Below, one piece after another: positions 24,869 to 34,644 of a DNA stretch of 64,000 nt. The notes beneath the pieces were generated by a model. The model searched no databases. It was not told where the DNA came from and saw nothing but the letters and a program-made list of their open reading frames with translations. Position numbers and translations under genes: made by a program. The stretch is from Camillea tinctor (lineage: Eukaryota > Ascomycota > Sordariomycetes > Xylariales > Xylariaceae): the NCBI GenBank assembly GCA_022578605.1, contig MU394065.1:496001-560000 (forward strand), in the 5' to 3' direction. How positions within the stretch are numbered: position 1 is the first letter of the stretch; the number at the start of each line of letters is the position of its first letter.

Positions 24869-27015
24869 GATGAATAGGGGATGGCCTTTATCTTGCTTCG
24901 AGTTTTTTCTTTTTTTTTTCTTTTTCTTTTTTTTTTTCGGAAACTGGTAAATCTTAGAGCAGGATATGTAAGATAGACACTGATTCTTAGCACAGCACAA
25001 CACAACGGTCTTCATCGTCCTGGGAACTTGGAAACCATTTATCCTGAGCTAAGCGTGTGGACACATTCCGCTGGGCTACTTTGTGAAGCTCTCTTCGCCG
25101 CGTCGCGTCTTTTCGGCCTTCCGTGATACACTAGGTTGGGTTGCATAGACCCCCGTATTGTCTCCACCGGTGTCGGTAATGCGGCCAGCCTCGAGAATCC
25201 GATCCGATGCTACGATGAGCCTAGGAAGGGGGAAGGAGAAAGTTATCACTCGTAGATGATCGATCTTTTTGGCTAACTACCGGTCTTTCTCTGCGTGTAA
25301 ATGCCGTCTAGGGCAACCAGTTCGGCAAATGTCCCTAGTGCCTGGCTTTGGTCTAGGCAAATGAGATCTGAACAGTCCTCTGAAAACCCATGTCCAGCAG
25401 CTATCGTGTATGAAGAGGGTATTACGGGTGGGCACGGACAGAAATGAAATAGAACAAGTTAGAAGTATCACAGCTTAGGTAGGTTATACGACGGGGGGGT
25501 AAGGGCTTTCACATGTCATCTGAAAATTTAGCAATGTAAATGTATTCATTAACCGTCCGGACAAGATGTTTCACTCGTACCAATGTAGAAGGTAGGTAGA
25601 TAAATCCATCTACCTTCAGTATCACTGAGAATAACTCCATCCATGCTTACTAATAATACGATCAATACCTAAGTATAAATAGTATTCTATAGCGGTAAAG
25701 TGATGTCAAAGCTTGTCCTGCTCGACTCTTGGAGTTTAGGTTGGTCTGCCTACTCAGCGAATGAGCCGGGGAATGGTGGATGAATCGAGTCAAACATTCC
25801 AGTTGAAGATGTCGTGAAGTAATCAAGCAGGATGATGCGATAGTCTTTGGGCCTTGGCATAGGCACCTGGTGTCGGACTTGGGAGTTAAGCCGGACGAGC
25901 CGGGGGTTGCGTGTCCCGGACCTAGATACCGAAGTCTCGGCGCCGTTTTGATGCAGCCGAAACCTAGCCTCCTTCTTGGCAATGGCGATCTACTCCTTAT
26001 GAGTTATTAATTGCCTCTAATATTAGATAGTTTGTCTTTAACTGGATAAAGGCAAATCTGAATCTCGCGCCGATGACGGATGACGGGCACCGATTTGCCG
26101 TTCACCGTTGACTGAAGGTCAACAATAGTCATCGGCTGCTAAACTACCTAGTGAGTGTACCGCTAGTTGCAATTTGTAATATCATGTGTAGACTACCTAC
26201 CTAGGAATGCTTTTATATCGTACTAATATGATATCTTTATATTAGTACTTCTAGATGAAAACTATGTATTGGTGTTGATGTTGCTTCGGGAACCCTGGAA
26301 CCCTTATCTTCTTACCTGATAATGAATGATGATTCTTGTTTCGAGAAAGGAAAAGGGGGGAAGGCCAAAAAAAGGGAGGGAAGAGGGGGCTTTAGTAAGA
26401 AGGGATGGGTTATCTAAATCTCATATCACTCCTCAATAAAGAAGAGAATTAAGTATTGACCCCCGTTGCTACTATTCAAAATAATCTGACCTACTACATC
26501 TCGCATCGTTCTTATAACTTAACATATACTGGAGTTGGTTATGGTAATCTGAATTGGTCTGGGTAACCAGGCAGCTAAGCAGCTACTAGTAAGTAGCCAA
26601 TAGCTATTGTAGCTTTATAATCATCAGTTCTCATATTTCACCGGCAATGCAAGTTGGTACCCGTCCTGCAGTTACCTGCAGTCATCTAATGACCAACCAA
26701 TGGAAGGCATCCACAGATGTGACGGTTATAATAAATTTCCCAAACAGGTAATCTTGATGACTGATATTCTCACCTTGCCCTTACGTGCGTAACGTACCTA
26801 CATACAGCTTCACAATTCTATTTTAACCAACGCATCCTACAAAAACTTTTATTCAATCGCAACCATGTTTTATATAGAAACACTTCAACTCGGTCCCATC
26901 CTAAGAGCTTTTTTTTTTTTTTTTTTTTGCAAGCTACCAACTCCTCGATTTCTCCAACTTCATCTAAGTTAGTATATTTACACCATATACTACTAAAACC
27001 TCCAAAAGTCCAACA
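24869..27015. other. Intergenic region, divergent promoters of PRISE reductase and membrane protein
   Basis: A 2.1-kb region, increasingly AT-rich to the right, with no supported gene. Features seen are poly-A/T tracts just upstream of the reductase, a 10-bp inverted repeat (GTACTAATAT and its complement, 26220-26248), and a T20 run (26909-26928) about 90 bp before the next start codon. Confidence 0.55.
26909..26928. repeat. Poly-T tract (T20)
   Basis: A homopolymer about 90 bp upstream of the start codon of the membrane-protein gene. Poly(dA:dT) tracts commonly mark nucleosome-depleted fungal promoters. Confidence 0.9.
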
Positions 27016-28141
27016 ATGATGGCATTGCCAAACCCAGCTTACACATTTCGAGCTATATCAGCCCTGGGATTTTGTGCCCAATGGGTTGTCATGATGATTA
27101 ACGGTATGCTCATCACCATGCTACAAGCGGCATGGCGAGGTGTTTCCTTGTCTGGTGCTCCAATCAAGACGACATGGACTCGGATCTGGCCAATAGACTA
27201 CGTCCTCAGTGTTCTTGTTGCATTTTTTGCCGCCATCGATACTGTGGTCGGCTTCCCCAACATCGGATCATTTCTGCTGCTGGTCGACCTGATTCTCGCC
27301 TTGACCGTCTGCGGCGTAATGACTCTAGTCGAAGACAGACGGGATAGGAAGACAGGCCCGTTGCGATAGTAAGAGCTAAATTTCTATTGTCTCGTCCATC
27401 AAGCTAACAACCCGCAGTCCTGCATTCTGGCAACTTATGTGGAATTTCTGTGGTGCCGCCTCTGTAATGCCCCTTTACATGCACTTATTTTTCGAGAAGA
27501 GATCAAATAGAAACCCACGCATAGAAGCCAACCAAGCTCAAGCCTTGCCATTCACGGCGGTATGGAGCGTGATAACTACTCTGCCTCTCCTGCTGCCCGC
27601 CATTCTAGGCGCCACAGACACTCAAATTCAGAACGGTGTTGTCATCTGGTTCTTTGCACCCCTCTCCGTTGGCATTTTCCAAGAATTAGCTAGCTCCCTT
27701 GTCGCATCCGTCTCTTATAAGGGAACCAGGAATCCAGTGATCGCTTCTTATAGCATCGTCGGCTATGCTAGCGCGATAGCACATATTGGGATTACCGTTT
27801 GGGCGAACCTTTTCTTGGGAATCCCATGGAGCAGGATGTATGTGCCAAACCATAATATTGTTGAACAAGGCCCAAATATCATGGCAGACGGGGCTTTCCT
27901 CTTTCTCCAGTACGGCCATATGTTTATTTCCCTCTGCGTTCTTGTATTTGGTGCCTATATGGTTAATTCTGCAAGCAGCCCTGCAGCTAAGTCCGTGGCT
28001 GGTGAACCATGGGCGAATAAACCCTTATTAAAACTCACCGCTATCACTGCCATCGCTGGTCCAGGGGCTGGGCTTGCTTGGCTGCTTTGCACCAGGGAAA
28101 CAGCCGTGGGTTCTGAAAACACCACGGTAAAGCAGTCCTAA
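27016..28141 (+). CDS. Polytopic integral membrane protein of unknown function
   Basis: Two exons fit in phase (27016-27368 and 27418-28141), giving 358 residues. I count about seven or eight hydrophobic helices, e.g. FCAQWVVMMINGMLITML, YVLSVLVAFFAAIDTVVGF, SFLLLVDLILALTVCGVMTL, VWSVITTLPLLLPAILGA, SIVGYASAIAHIGITVWANL and MFISLCVLVFGAYMV. There is no transporter signature. A conserved-looking FWQLMWNFCGAASVMPLYMHL segment (first residues after the splice) precedes a basic loop. Size and topology resemble integral-membrane proteins of fungal metabolite clusters, some of which (AscF/MacJ- and PaxA-type) act in terpenoid cyclisation, but I cannot establish that identity. A polyadenylation-like AATAAA lies at 28167. 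Neighbours are a nucleoside-phosphorylase-like gene downstream and a reductase gene upstream. Confidence 0.75.
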
Positions 28142-29024
28142 CAAGATCTATCAAGCATACTTTTTGAATAAAAAAATACTACCGAACGAATGGGTATCAA
28201 GACCTTGAAAACCGGTTGTGAAGGCTTATCGGGATATGGAGACTGCATCGAAAAGGGTGGTCGAAGAGCAAGCAAACGAAATTGATATATATTTATCTAC
28301 ATAGGTATATATCTAGGTTAGGTAACTATATATATATATATAAACATACAATATCAATGATCAGGGACTCGCTCATCGTCACCTGCCCAACTATTGATCT
28401 AGCGAAAAGGGTAAAGCCGCACTAGGAATCACATGCAAGCTCTGGCTAGACTACTAACCTAGATGCCTATATAAGTTTACTATGCAAGGCTGAATGGATT
28501 AGCAGCATTGGCCTCGCAATAGTGGTAAGCAGAGTCTTGAATTGATCTACTGCCTTTTTTTTTCAGTGCAAGTCCTACAATTGCTAAAGGAGTTTTCTGA
28601 ACTCTAGGCAAATGTAACGACGGTAATTCGACCTACACTGCCACACCAGTTATTTTCGACTGCAGGCAGGTCCGTAGCCTTTTGAGATCCCCTGTATTAT
28701 ACCAGCGCTAATGTAGGCCTCATCCACCTACAGCGCAACCATGGCAAAGGGGTATGGGGAGTGGTTCCACTCATATCGGATCGACACGGGAACATGCCTC
28801 CCAGCCTTGGGGAGCAACTATATAATACAGAATTGGGGCACAATGACCTGTCGGCTATCATATGAGTCTTCTTCATTTGGTACAGTGGGTTGCCCAACAC
28901 TCATTCGTAACATAGTATTGCTGACCTTTCGGTTGTTGACGCAACGGCGACAGGGCACCGCTGCGACATCATAGTCCTATAAACTATCATAAATTTCACT
29001 ACTTAAAAAAAAAAAAAAACCACA
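28142..29024. other. Intergenic region
   Basis: AT-rich gap with a TATATA run near 28328-28343 and an A14 run just before the next start codon (29006-29019). No coding region is supported. Confidence 0.55.
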
Positions 29025-30110
29025 ATGCAAGGCATGGAAGAAAACTCAAGATCCTATGAGGATTATACCGTCGCTGTGGTTTGCGCCAAGAGCTTCGACA
29101 TGAGCGCGGTTCGTTATATGCTGGACCAGGAACATTCGCAACGGAGCCAACGAGGAGATCCGAACAGCTACGTCCTCGGTACGCTGAGTGGGCATAACGT
29201 CGTGATTGTATGCCTCCCTGGAACAGAAGGGAAAAGCGCCGCCGCCACCGTGGCTACGAACCTGGCGCGAACCTTCATTTCTATCCAGTGCTGGTTCCTT
29301 GTAGGTACTGCAGGAGGGGTTCCGACCGGAAAGCACGACATCCGCTTAGGTGATGTGGTTGTGAGCATGCCCGAAGGGCAATACGGTGGCGTAGTCCAAT
29401 ACGACTTGGGAAAGGATACTACCGACGACTTCGTCCTCAAAGGTTTCTTATGGCCGTCACCGTCCCTCCTACGGGGCGCTGCCTATATGATGCAATCCGA
29501 CCACCTGATCAGAGAGAACAAGGTCGACAAGTTTGTGTCGGCCATACTGGAAAAGGGGCCGGAATTTGCTAGTTACCGACGACCACCGGCTGGACTCGAC
29601 GTTTTATTCGAAGCAGACTATCCGCATGTCTCTAACAGTCCCACATGTGAGAAGTGTGACAAATCGAAAACTATAAAGAGGCCATCCCGCACGTCCGAAG
29701 CACCTAAGATACACTACGGACTGATCGCCTCGGGGGATCGAGTTATTAAGAGCGCTGTTAAAAGGGACACAATTGTGAAGAACATCGGCGATATCCTCTG
29801 TTTCGAAATAGAGGCTGCTGGTTTATTGACAGAATACTCTAGTATTGTGATCCGTGGTATTTCTAACTATGCAGATTCCCACAAAAACGATGGCTGGCAG
29901 CAGTATGCGGCTGCCGCCGCCGCCGCTTGTACCAAGGAGCTACTATCGTACCTAAACCCGAAAACTAGTTTCACGCAACGGGCAGTACCAGCAGGAAACC
30001 GATTGGACGGGAACAACCAGCCAGGTTCCCACTCTATTTTCCCAAGCCGAAGCATTCAGTACTTGGATTTTGGGAATCTAGCTGTTGAAGAAAACTTGGA
30101 CGTTAGTTGA
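29025..30110 (+). CDS. Stand-alone nucleoside-phosphorylase-superfamily (PNP_UDP) protein, fungal NLR-effector type
   Basis: Single exon, 361 residues. Most of the protein matches the purine/uridine phosphorylase fold as found at the N-terminus of fungal NLR (NACHT/NB-ARC) proteins. Motifs are YTVAVVCAKSFDMSAVRYML, FLVGTAGGVP with DIRLGDVVVS, YPHVSNSPTCEKCDKS, IHYGLIASGDRVIKSAVKRD, CFEIEAAGLL and VIRGISNYADSHKNDGWQQY, followed by an Ala-rich helix. In NLRs a nucleotide-binding module follows. Here only about 45 low-similarity residues and a stop come next, so it is either a free-standing enzyme or a truncated NLR. The CFEIEAAGLL and IRGISNYADSHK residues that bind nucleosides in the family are retained, suggesting activity. 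Three telomere-type repeats follow within 80 bp of the stop codon. Confidence 0.85.
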   Translation: MQGMEENSRSYEDYTVAVVCAKSFDMSAVRYMLDQEHSQRSQRGDPNSYVLGTLSGHNVVIVCLPGTEGKSAAATVATNLARTFISIQCWFLVGTAGGVPTGKHDIRLGDVVVSMPEGQYGGVVQYDLGKDTTDDFVLKGFLWPSPSLLRGAAYMMQSDHLIRENKVDKFVSAILEKGPEFASYRRPPAGLDVLFEADYPHVSNSPTCEKCDKSKTIKRPSRTSEAPKIHYGLIASGDRVIKSAVKRDTIVKNIGDILCFEIEAAGLLTEYSSIVIRGISNYADSHKNDGWQQYAAAAAAACTKELLSYLNPKTSFTQRAVPAGNRLDGNNQPGSHSIFPSRSIQYLDFGNLAVEENLDVS

Positions 30111-30185
30111 ATACTCTGAATTATGATTACGGTATTACCAACGAGATGGAGCAGGGGGTCGCCGATGGATGGACAGTGGGACGAA

Positions 30186-30203
30186 GGGTTAGGGTTAGGG
30201 TTA
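30186..30203. repeat. Interstitial telomere-type repeat (GGGTTA)x3
   Basis: Three exact copies of the canonical fungal telomere hexamer, immediately downstream of the nucleoside-phosphorylase-like gene. Confidence 0.95.
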
Positions 30204-31268
30204 TAGAGAACTACGACCCATCCTTCTCATCTCTAGTCTAACCTGGCGACATGCTAGCGGCGGGCTTTAATTTTGGATGCGGCAGCTCGCGCGAGCAGGC
30301 GGCTACGGTGATCGTTGTGAAGAGGATTTCGCTCATAGTGGCATGGAGCTTTGGAAACATATTCAGCAAGAGTAGCATCAATAATGCGCTCATGGGGGTG
30401 GAGGTACTGAGGAGGAGATTATTGCAATGAGAGGCTTGGAAAAGTGGGTGAAGTATCATATCTCTAGGGCATGAGGCACATTGGAAAATGGGGGATGAGC
30501 CATGAACAAGAACAAGCATATTCTTACCAGCAAAAGAACCTTCAGAAGATTCATATAAACTAAATACCTACTTATTAGTCCGTTGATTTACAGGCATAAC
30601 AGAGCCTTCACACCTCGGCCGCTTAACCTCCTTTTTTACCTGATTGCTTTAATCGTCACCAGTATTAATATGCTCAGACATAAGTATATTGTATGTATGG
30701 CGGGCCGTATGCTTTGGTATATAAGCTGATTGCCATGACATATTGGATGAAATTACAATGAAAACAAAAAATAGTTCTTTTATATTGTCTACTTGCAGTC
30801 AGCGCTATTGATGCCAACTCCGCTAAAGTTGCATAACGGACAAGATACCGATCCAGTTTAACATGAGAGCCCATATGACTCCAGCGGTGCCCCCGACTAG
30901 GAGGGTAGGCACGGGGGTCAGGAGTACACTCTCCCAAGAGCAGAGGGTGTGGCATCGCGCTCAACCGCAGCCCGAAGTTCAATATTGGCATTAGACATGG
31001 TAAATGGTAACTGATGTTGGGTGCTTACGACTGTTGATAGAAGACGATAGCATTAAGGCAATTTAGAGACCCAAGGCGAATGTCAAGTTACTGGAGTAGT
31101 AGAAACCCAAGAAGATATTTCATGTTGAATGTTAGGAAAACACGAGTAGCTGTAACCATAGTCAAGCTTACTTACATGGCTCGTTCTCGAGGCTGGATTT
31201 ACTGCATGTAAACAGTATCGGTGGATGGGGTTCGGTCACCCCTGAGCCTTCAATGCAGGTTATGTCTC

Positions 31269-31276
31269 TATAAATA
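31269..31276 (+). promoter_or_regulatory. TATA-like element upstream of the amidase gene
   Basis: TATAAATA lies 243 bp before the start codon at 31519. Position and sequence fit a core promoter, but the transcription start is not known. Confidence 0.4.
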
Positions 31277-31518
31277 AACAAGGCTCTTGCTTGCAGCCAA
31301 CACGCATCTTGTACCACATACCTCTTTCATCCCTTCGTGCCCCGCACGCCGGTGGTGTAGCCTCGATGAAGTCGTGCACCGAAAATTTTGGGTGATGTTT
31401 TACTTCCTGCACCTACAAATAATTGCTGCTCAGAGGACTGTGTTCTTACTCTGTGGACCCGAATTTTCACTCCTCACATTTCTGATCACATCATAATTAC
31501 GACCGTTAACCCTTTAGA

Positions 31519-32494
31519 ATGGCAGCTGTTCCTGTTCGCGAGGGCAAGGTGAACTTTGAGGCTCCAAACGGTGGCAAAGAAGGTAGCACCTGGTACAAAG
31601 TCCATGGCAGCCTCGAAGACTCACCCTCGCCAGCCCTTGTCGCTCTGCATGGAGGTCCTGGAGCTGGCCATGAATATCTATCACCGCTTGCTAACTTGTA
31701 CGGCAAATACGGAGTCCCAGTCGTATTCTACGACCAAGTTGGGTGTGGACGGTCAACTCATTATCGGGAGAAGATGGGAGATGAATCGTTCTGGACGTTC
31801 GACCTCTTCATTCAAGAGCTTGACAACCTAATCGACCACTTGAAGCTACGAGAAAAGGGGTTCTTCATCCTCGGACAAAGCTGGGGCGGCATGCTCGGCG
31901 CTGTTTATGCTACCCGTCACCCAAAAGGGCTCAAGAAGTTGATCATAGCTAGTTCACCAGCCAGTGTCCCCCTTTACGTAGTAGGGAATGATCAATTGCG
32001 ATCTGAACTGCCACAAGATATCCGAGAAGCGCTAGAAGGACCCGACCACGACAGTCCGGAGTATGAGAAGGCCAGTGCGTTCTTTTACAAACAGCATGTG
32101 TGTCGCCTCGATCCACGCCCGGAAGATGTCCAGACTGCCTTCAAAAACCTTGAAGAAGACTCAACTGCCTACATAACTATGTAAGTACATGCCCGCTTAA
32201 CAGTTAGATAGTGTCACAATGCTTATACCGAGAAAATAAAGGCAAGGACCCTCTGAACTGGTCATTGTAGGCAGCCTCAAAAACTGGGAAGGATGGAAAA
32301 TTGCCCACGACATCAATGTTGATACTCTAGTGCTAAATGGCAGATACGATGAGATGACTGATGTCTGTGTTGAACCGTGGTTCAAGGCTATTCCACGGGT
32401 CAAGTGGGTTACCTTTGAGAACTCGAGCCACATGGCACATTGGGAACAACCTGAACGTTTCCTTCAAGTGTGTGGTGGCTTTCTCTCAGGCTGA
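31519..32494 (+). CDS. Alpha/beta hydrolase: proline iminopeptidase / L-amino acid amidase family (S33-like)
   Basis: Hydrolase that removes N-terminal residues from peptides or hydrolyses amino-acid amides. Two exons fit in phase (31519-32180 and 32242-32494), giving 304 residues, the standard length. Family motifs seen are LVALHGGPGAGHEYL (oxyanion region), VFYDQVGCGRS, the nucleophile elbow FILGQSWGGMLGAVYA with catalytic Ser, the acid in LVLNGRYDEMTD and the catalytic His in FENSSHMAHWEQPERFL. A helical cap lies between the elbow and the splice site. There is no signal peptide, so it is probably cytosolic. The substrate is undetermined; related fungal proteins are annotated as L-amino acid amidases or as hydrolases in metabolite clusters. 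Confidence 0.9.
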
Positions 32495-34644
32495 GGAGCC
32501 CTAAGGATGGGGAATTGAGTTCAGAACGAGAGCTCTTTTACAGTCTATGCATGGGATAGGAAATTTGTCATATCATCTGCCTCCAGTTTCGGAGGCTTTT
32601 ATACCGATAGGCATCATTTATATGCAAAATCAATACATTCATGTATAATCGTTTTTAGCTATTATCCTAGGTGAGGTTATTTCGATGCATTTAGTGGATG
32701 AGGCTTTTTCATAAGGTACTCAAGTACCTAAGGTTTATAAAAAGGGCCCTATTAGGTACTACTTCGCTGTATCTTACTAGGGAACCTTAATTTTATCATT
32801 CAAAGGGACATAGTACTGGAGATACTATTATATCTTCTATCCTTTCTTCTATTGAGCATGGCGCAGAAAGCTTATGCGAATAGCCTATCAGGATATTCTA
32901 TCAAATTCTATGCTCTCCGGTGACAACAAAGCTCTACCAATAGGAAACGAAACCTATGGTCCAGTCTACCTTGGGTGGGTAAGTATTACATTGGAATTAT
33001 TGCACTGCCGCCTAGCTTACTATCGGGAACTCACACTCTAACTTACTACTTAAATGACACTAAATCGTGATTATACGATAAATATTAAGCTTATGTTGAA
33101 CTTAGGAGTATATAAGAACTTTATTTCATTTACGGACATAACGGTCTAAAAAATTCCATAACAATTACACATACTTATTATAGAATAGATTAAGGGTATG
33201 TTCTAATTAATGACTATATCTCAAGTTTCCGTAGAATGTTATGGACAAGACACAAGTTCCTATATACTCCCTTGGTATTGTGATGCCTCCTCAAGGTAGG
33301 CTATTGGAACCAAGATATGATCGTACTTATTCGTGTTTTGAACTATAAATTATTCTCTTAATACTTTTGTGGCCATATGGTTCAATACTCCTATTTGGCA
33401 GGTATCATGTTGTGATGTTGAGGCTTTGTTATGTAATTATATAACCTTACTACATTCCGTCATGTTTCCCCAGGCTGTGGGAATACAGGCGGGCGTATTA
33501 AGATACTTTGTATTCTTTATGAGGTAACTAAGCTTCGTATAACCTAATACTGTACCCTGTATCTCCCTTTTGATTCAAATTATTGAGAAATGTCATTACA
33601 TACTGGTCACGGAATGACGCTTCCTAGAATTCGCACGTAAAAAGAATCCATCTATACCTACCTGGCCTACCTAGGTAGTAAGTGTAATACACCGTGGCAC
33701 GTGGGCACTCACTTATTCATATCCCATGATACTAGATATATGCAAGATCAACTTTATAACGAGCCGCAACGTCGTTTTGCACACACTTGCTGTGAAGTAT
33801 CGGCATGAATTGCCCTATTCCACGTGCGATAGTTCCATCCCGCCATTGAATCGCATGATGCATTGTTTGTGTTTTTTCTTTTCTAGCTGGGATTTCTAGG
33901 TTCCGGGTGTCCCGTATACGGAAACCGAGGGCTTTGTTCTCGTCAATATGGAATTGTAATGCCTGATCCTTGCTCGAGCCCTAGCTCCGGGGAGGATTCG
34001 CCGACGGCTGTGACGGAATTTCCTAATATCGAGCCCCATGATTCATTCTCCTTAGCTAGGTATAGAATGAGGTCAGAATTGTAAGCTTAAACATAAGATT
34101 ATATGATATGTCGTGTTCCAGAAAGGGTTGTGCTGCTTGTACACACCTACATTGTGTTTTTCATCACCTTTGGCCTCGACTTATTGAAATGCTACTTGAC
34201 ACACGTCGTCTCTTTCTAGAACGACTAAATCTTTACGTAGCACGATCTAACATGATCAATGAGGATACACATTCATGTTTTAGGCTACTCACTTCTTATA
34301 ACTCCATATATGATGCACTTTAAGCATATGGCCCACGATCATGAGAACCTCCATCATTGCGACTTATAAGACACATGAACAGGATCGGGCCGGGGGGTTT
34401 AGTAAGACAAGGTGATACTGAAATTAAGCTGACGTACTGCTAGGTTTAGGTACTGCCTATCGGTCAAGGTAGACATCTCATGTTCGGCTGAAGTGTAGTT
34501 GATAGCACTATAAAAATAAGGGTCGCCTCACACCTGGCCATGGGGAAATATCGTAGTAGTCAGTGATACATCCATTTGTGATTTTTCATTCACTTCATAG
34601 GTCGTCTTGTTATCTCTTTATAATAGGCACTACCTAGTTGAGCC
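32495..34644. other. AT-rich intergenic region
   Basis: A 2.1-kb AT-rich gap with no supported gene. A less AT-rich patch at about 33890-34020 contains CGG triplets, including CGG-N6-CGG, in the promoter region of the GMC gene. Confidence 0.55.
34509..34518 (+). promoter_or_regulatory. TATA-like element upstream of the GMC oxidoreductase gene
   Basis: TATAAAAATA lies 136 bp before the ATG at 34645, a typical distance for a regulated fungal promoter. Confidence 0.45.

Larger units (their letters stand above)
30111..31518. other. Intergenic region with telomere-like repeats and a possible short ORF pair
   Basis: Contains three GGGTTA units (30186-30203), a possible small two-frame peptide on the minus strand (30823-30998) and a TATA-like element before the amidase gene. 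No further gene is supported. Confidence 0.5.

Noticed and set aside
26220..26248. 10-bp inverted repeat GTACTAATAT with 9-base spacer
   Set aside because: AT-rich, short and expected at moderate frequency in such sequence; no associated gene or repeat copy.
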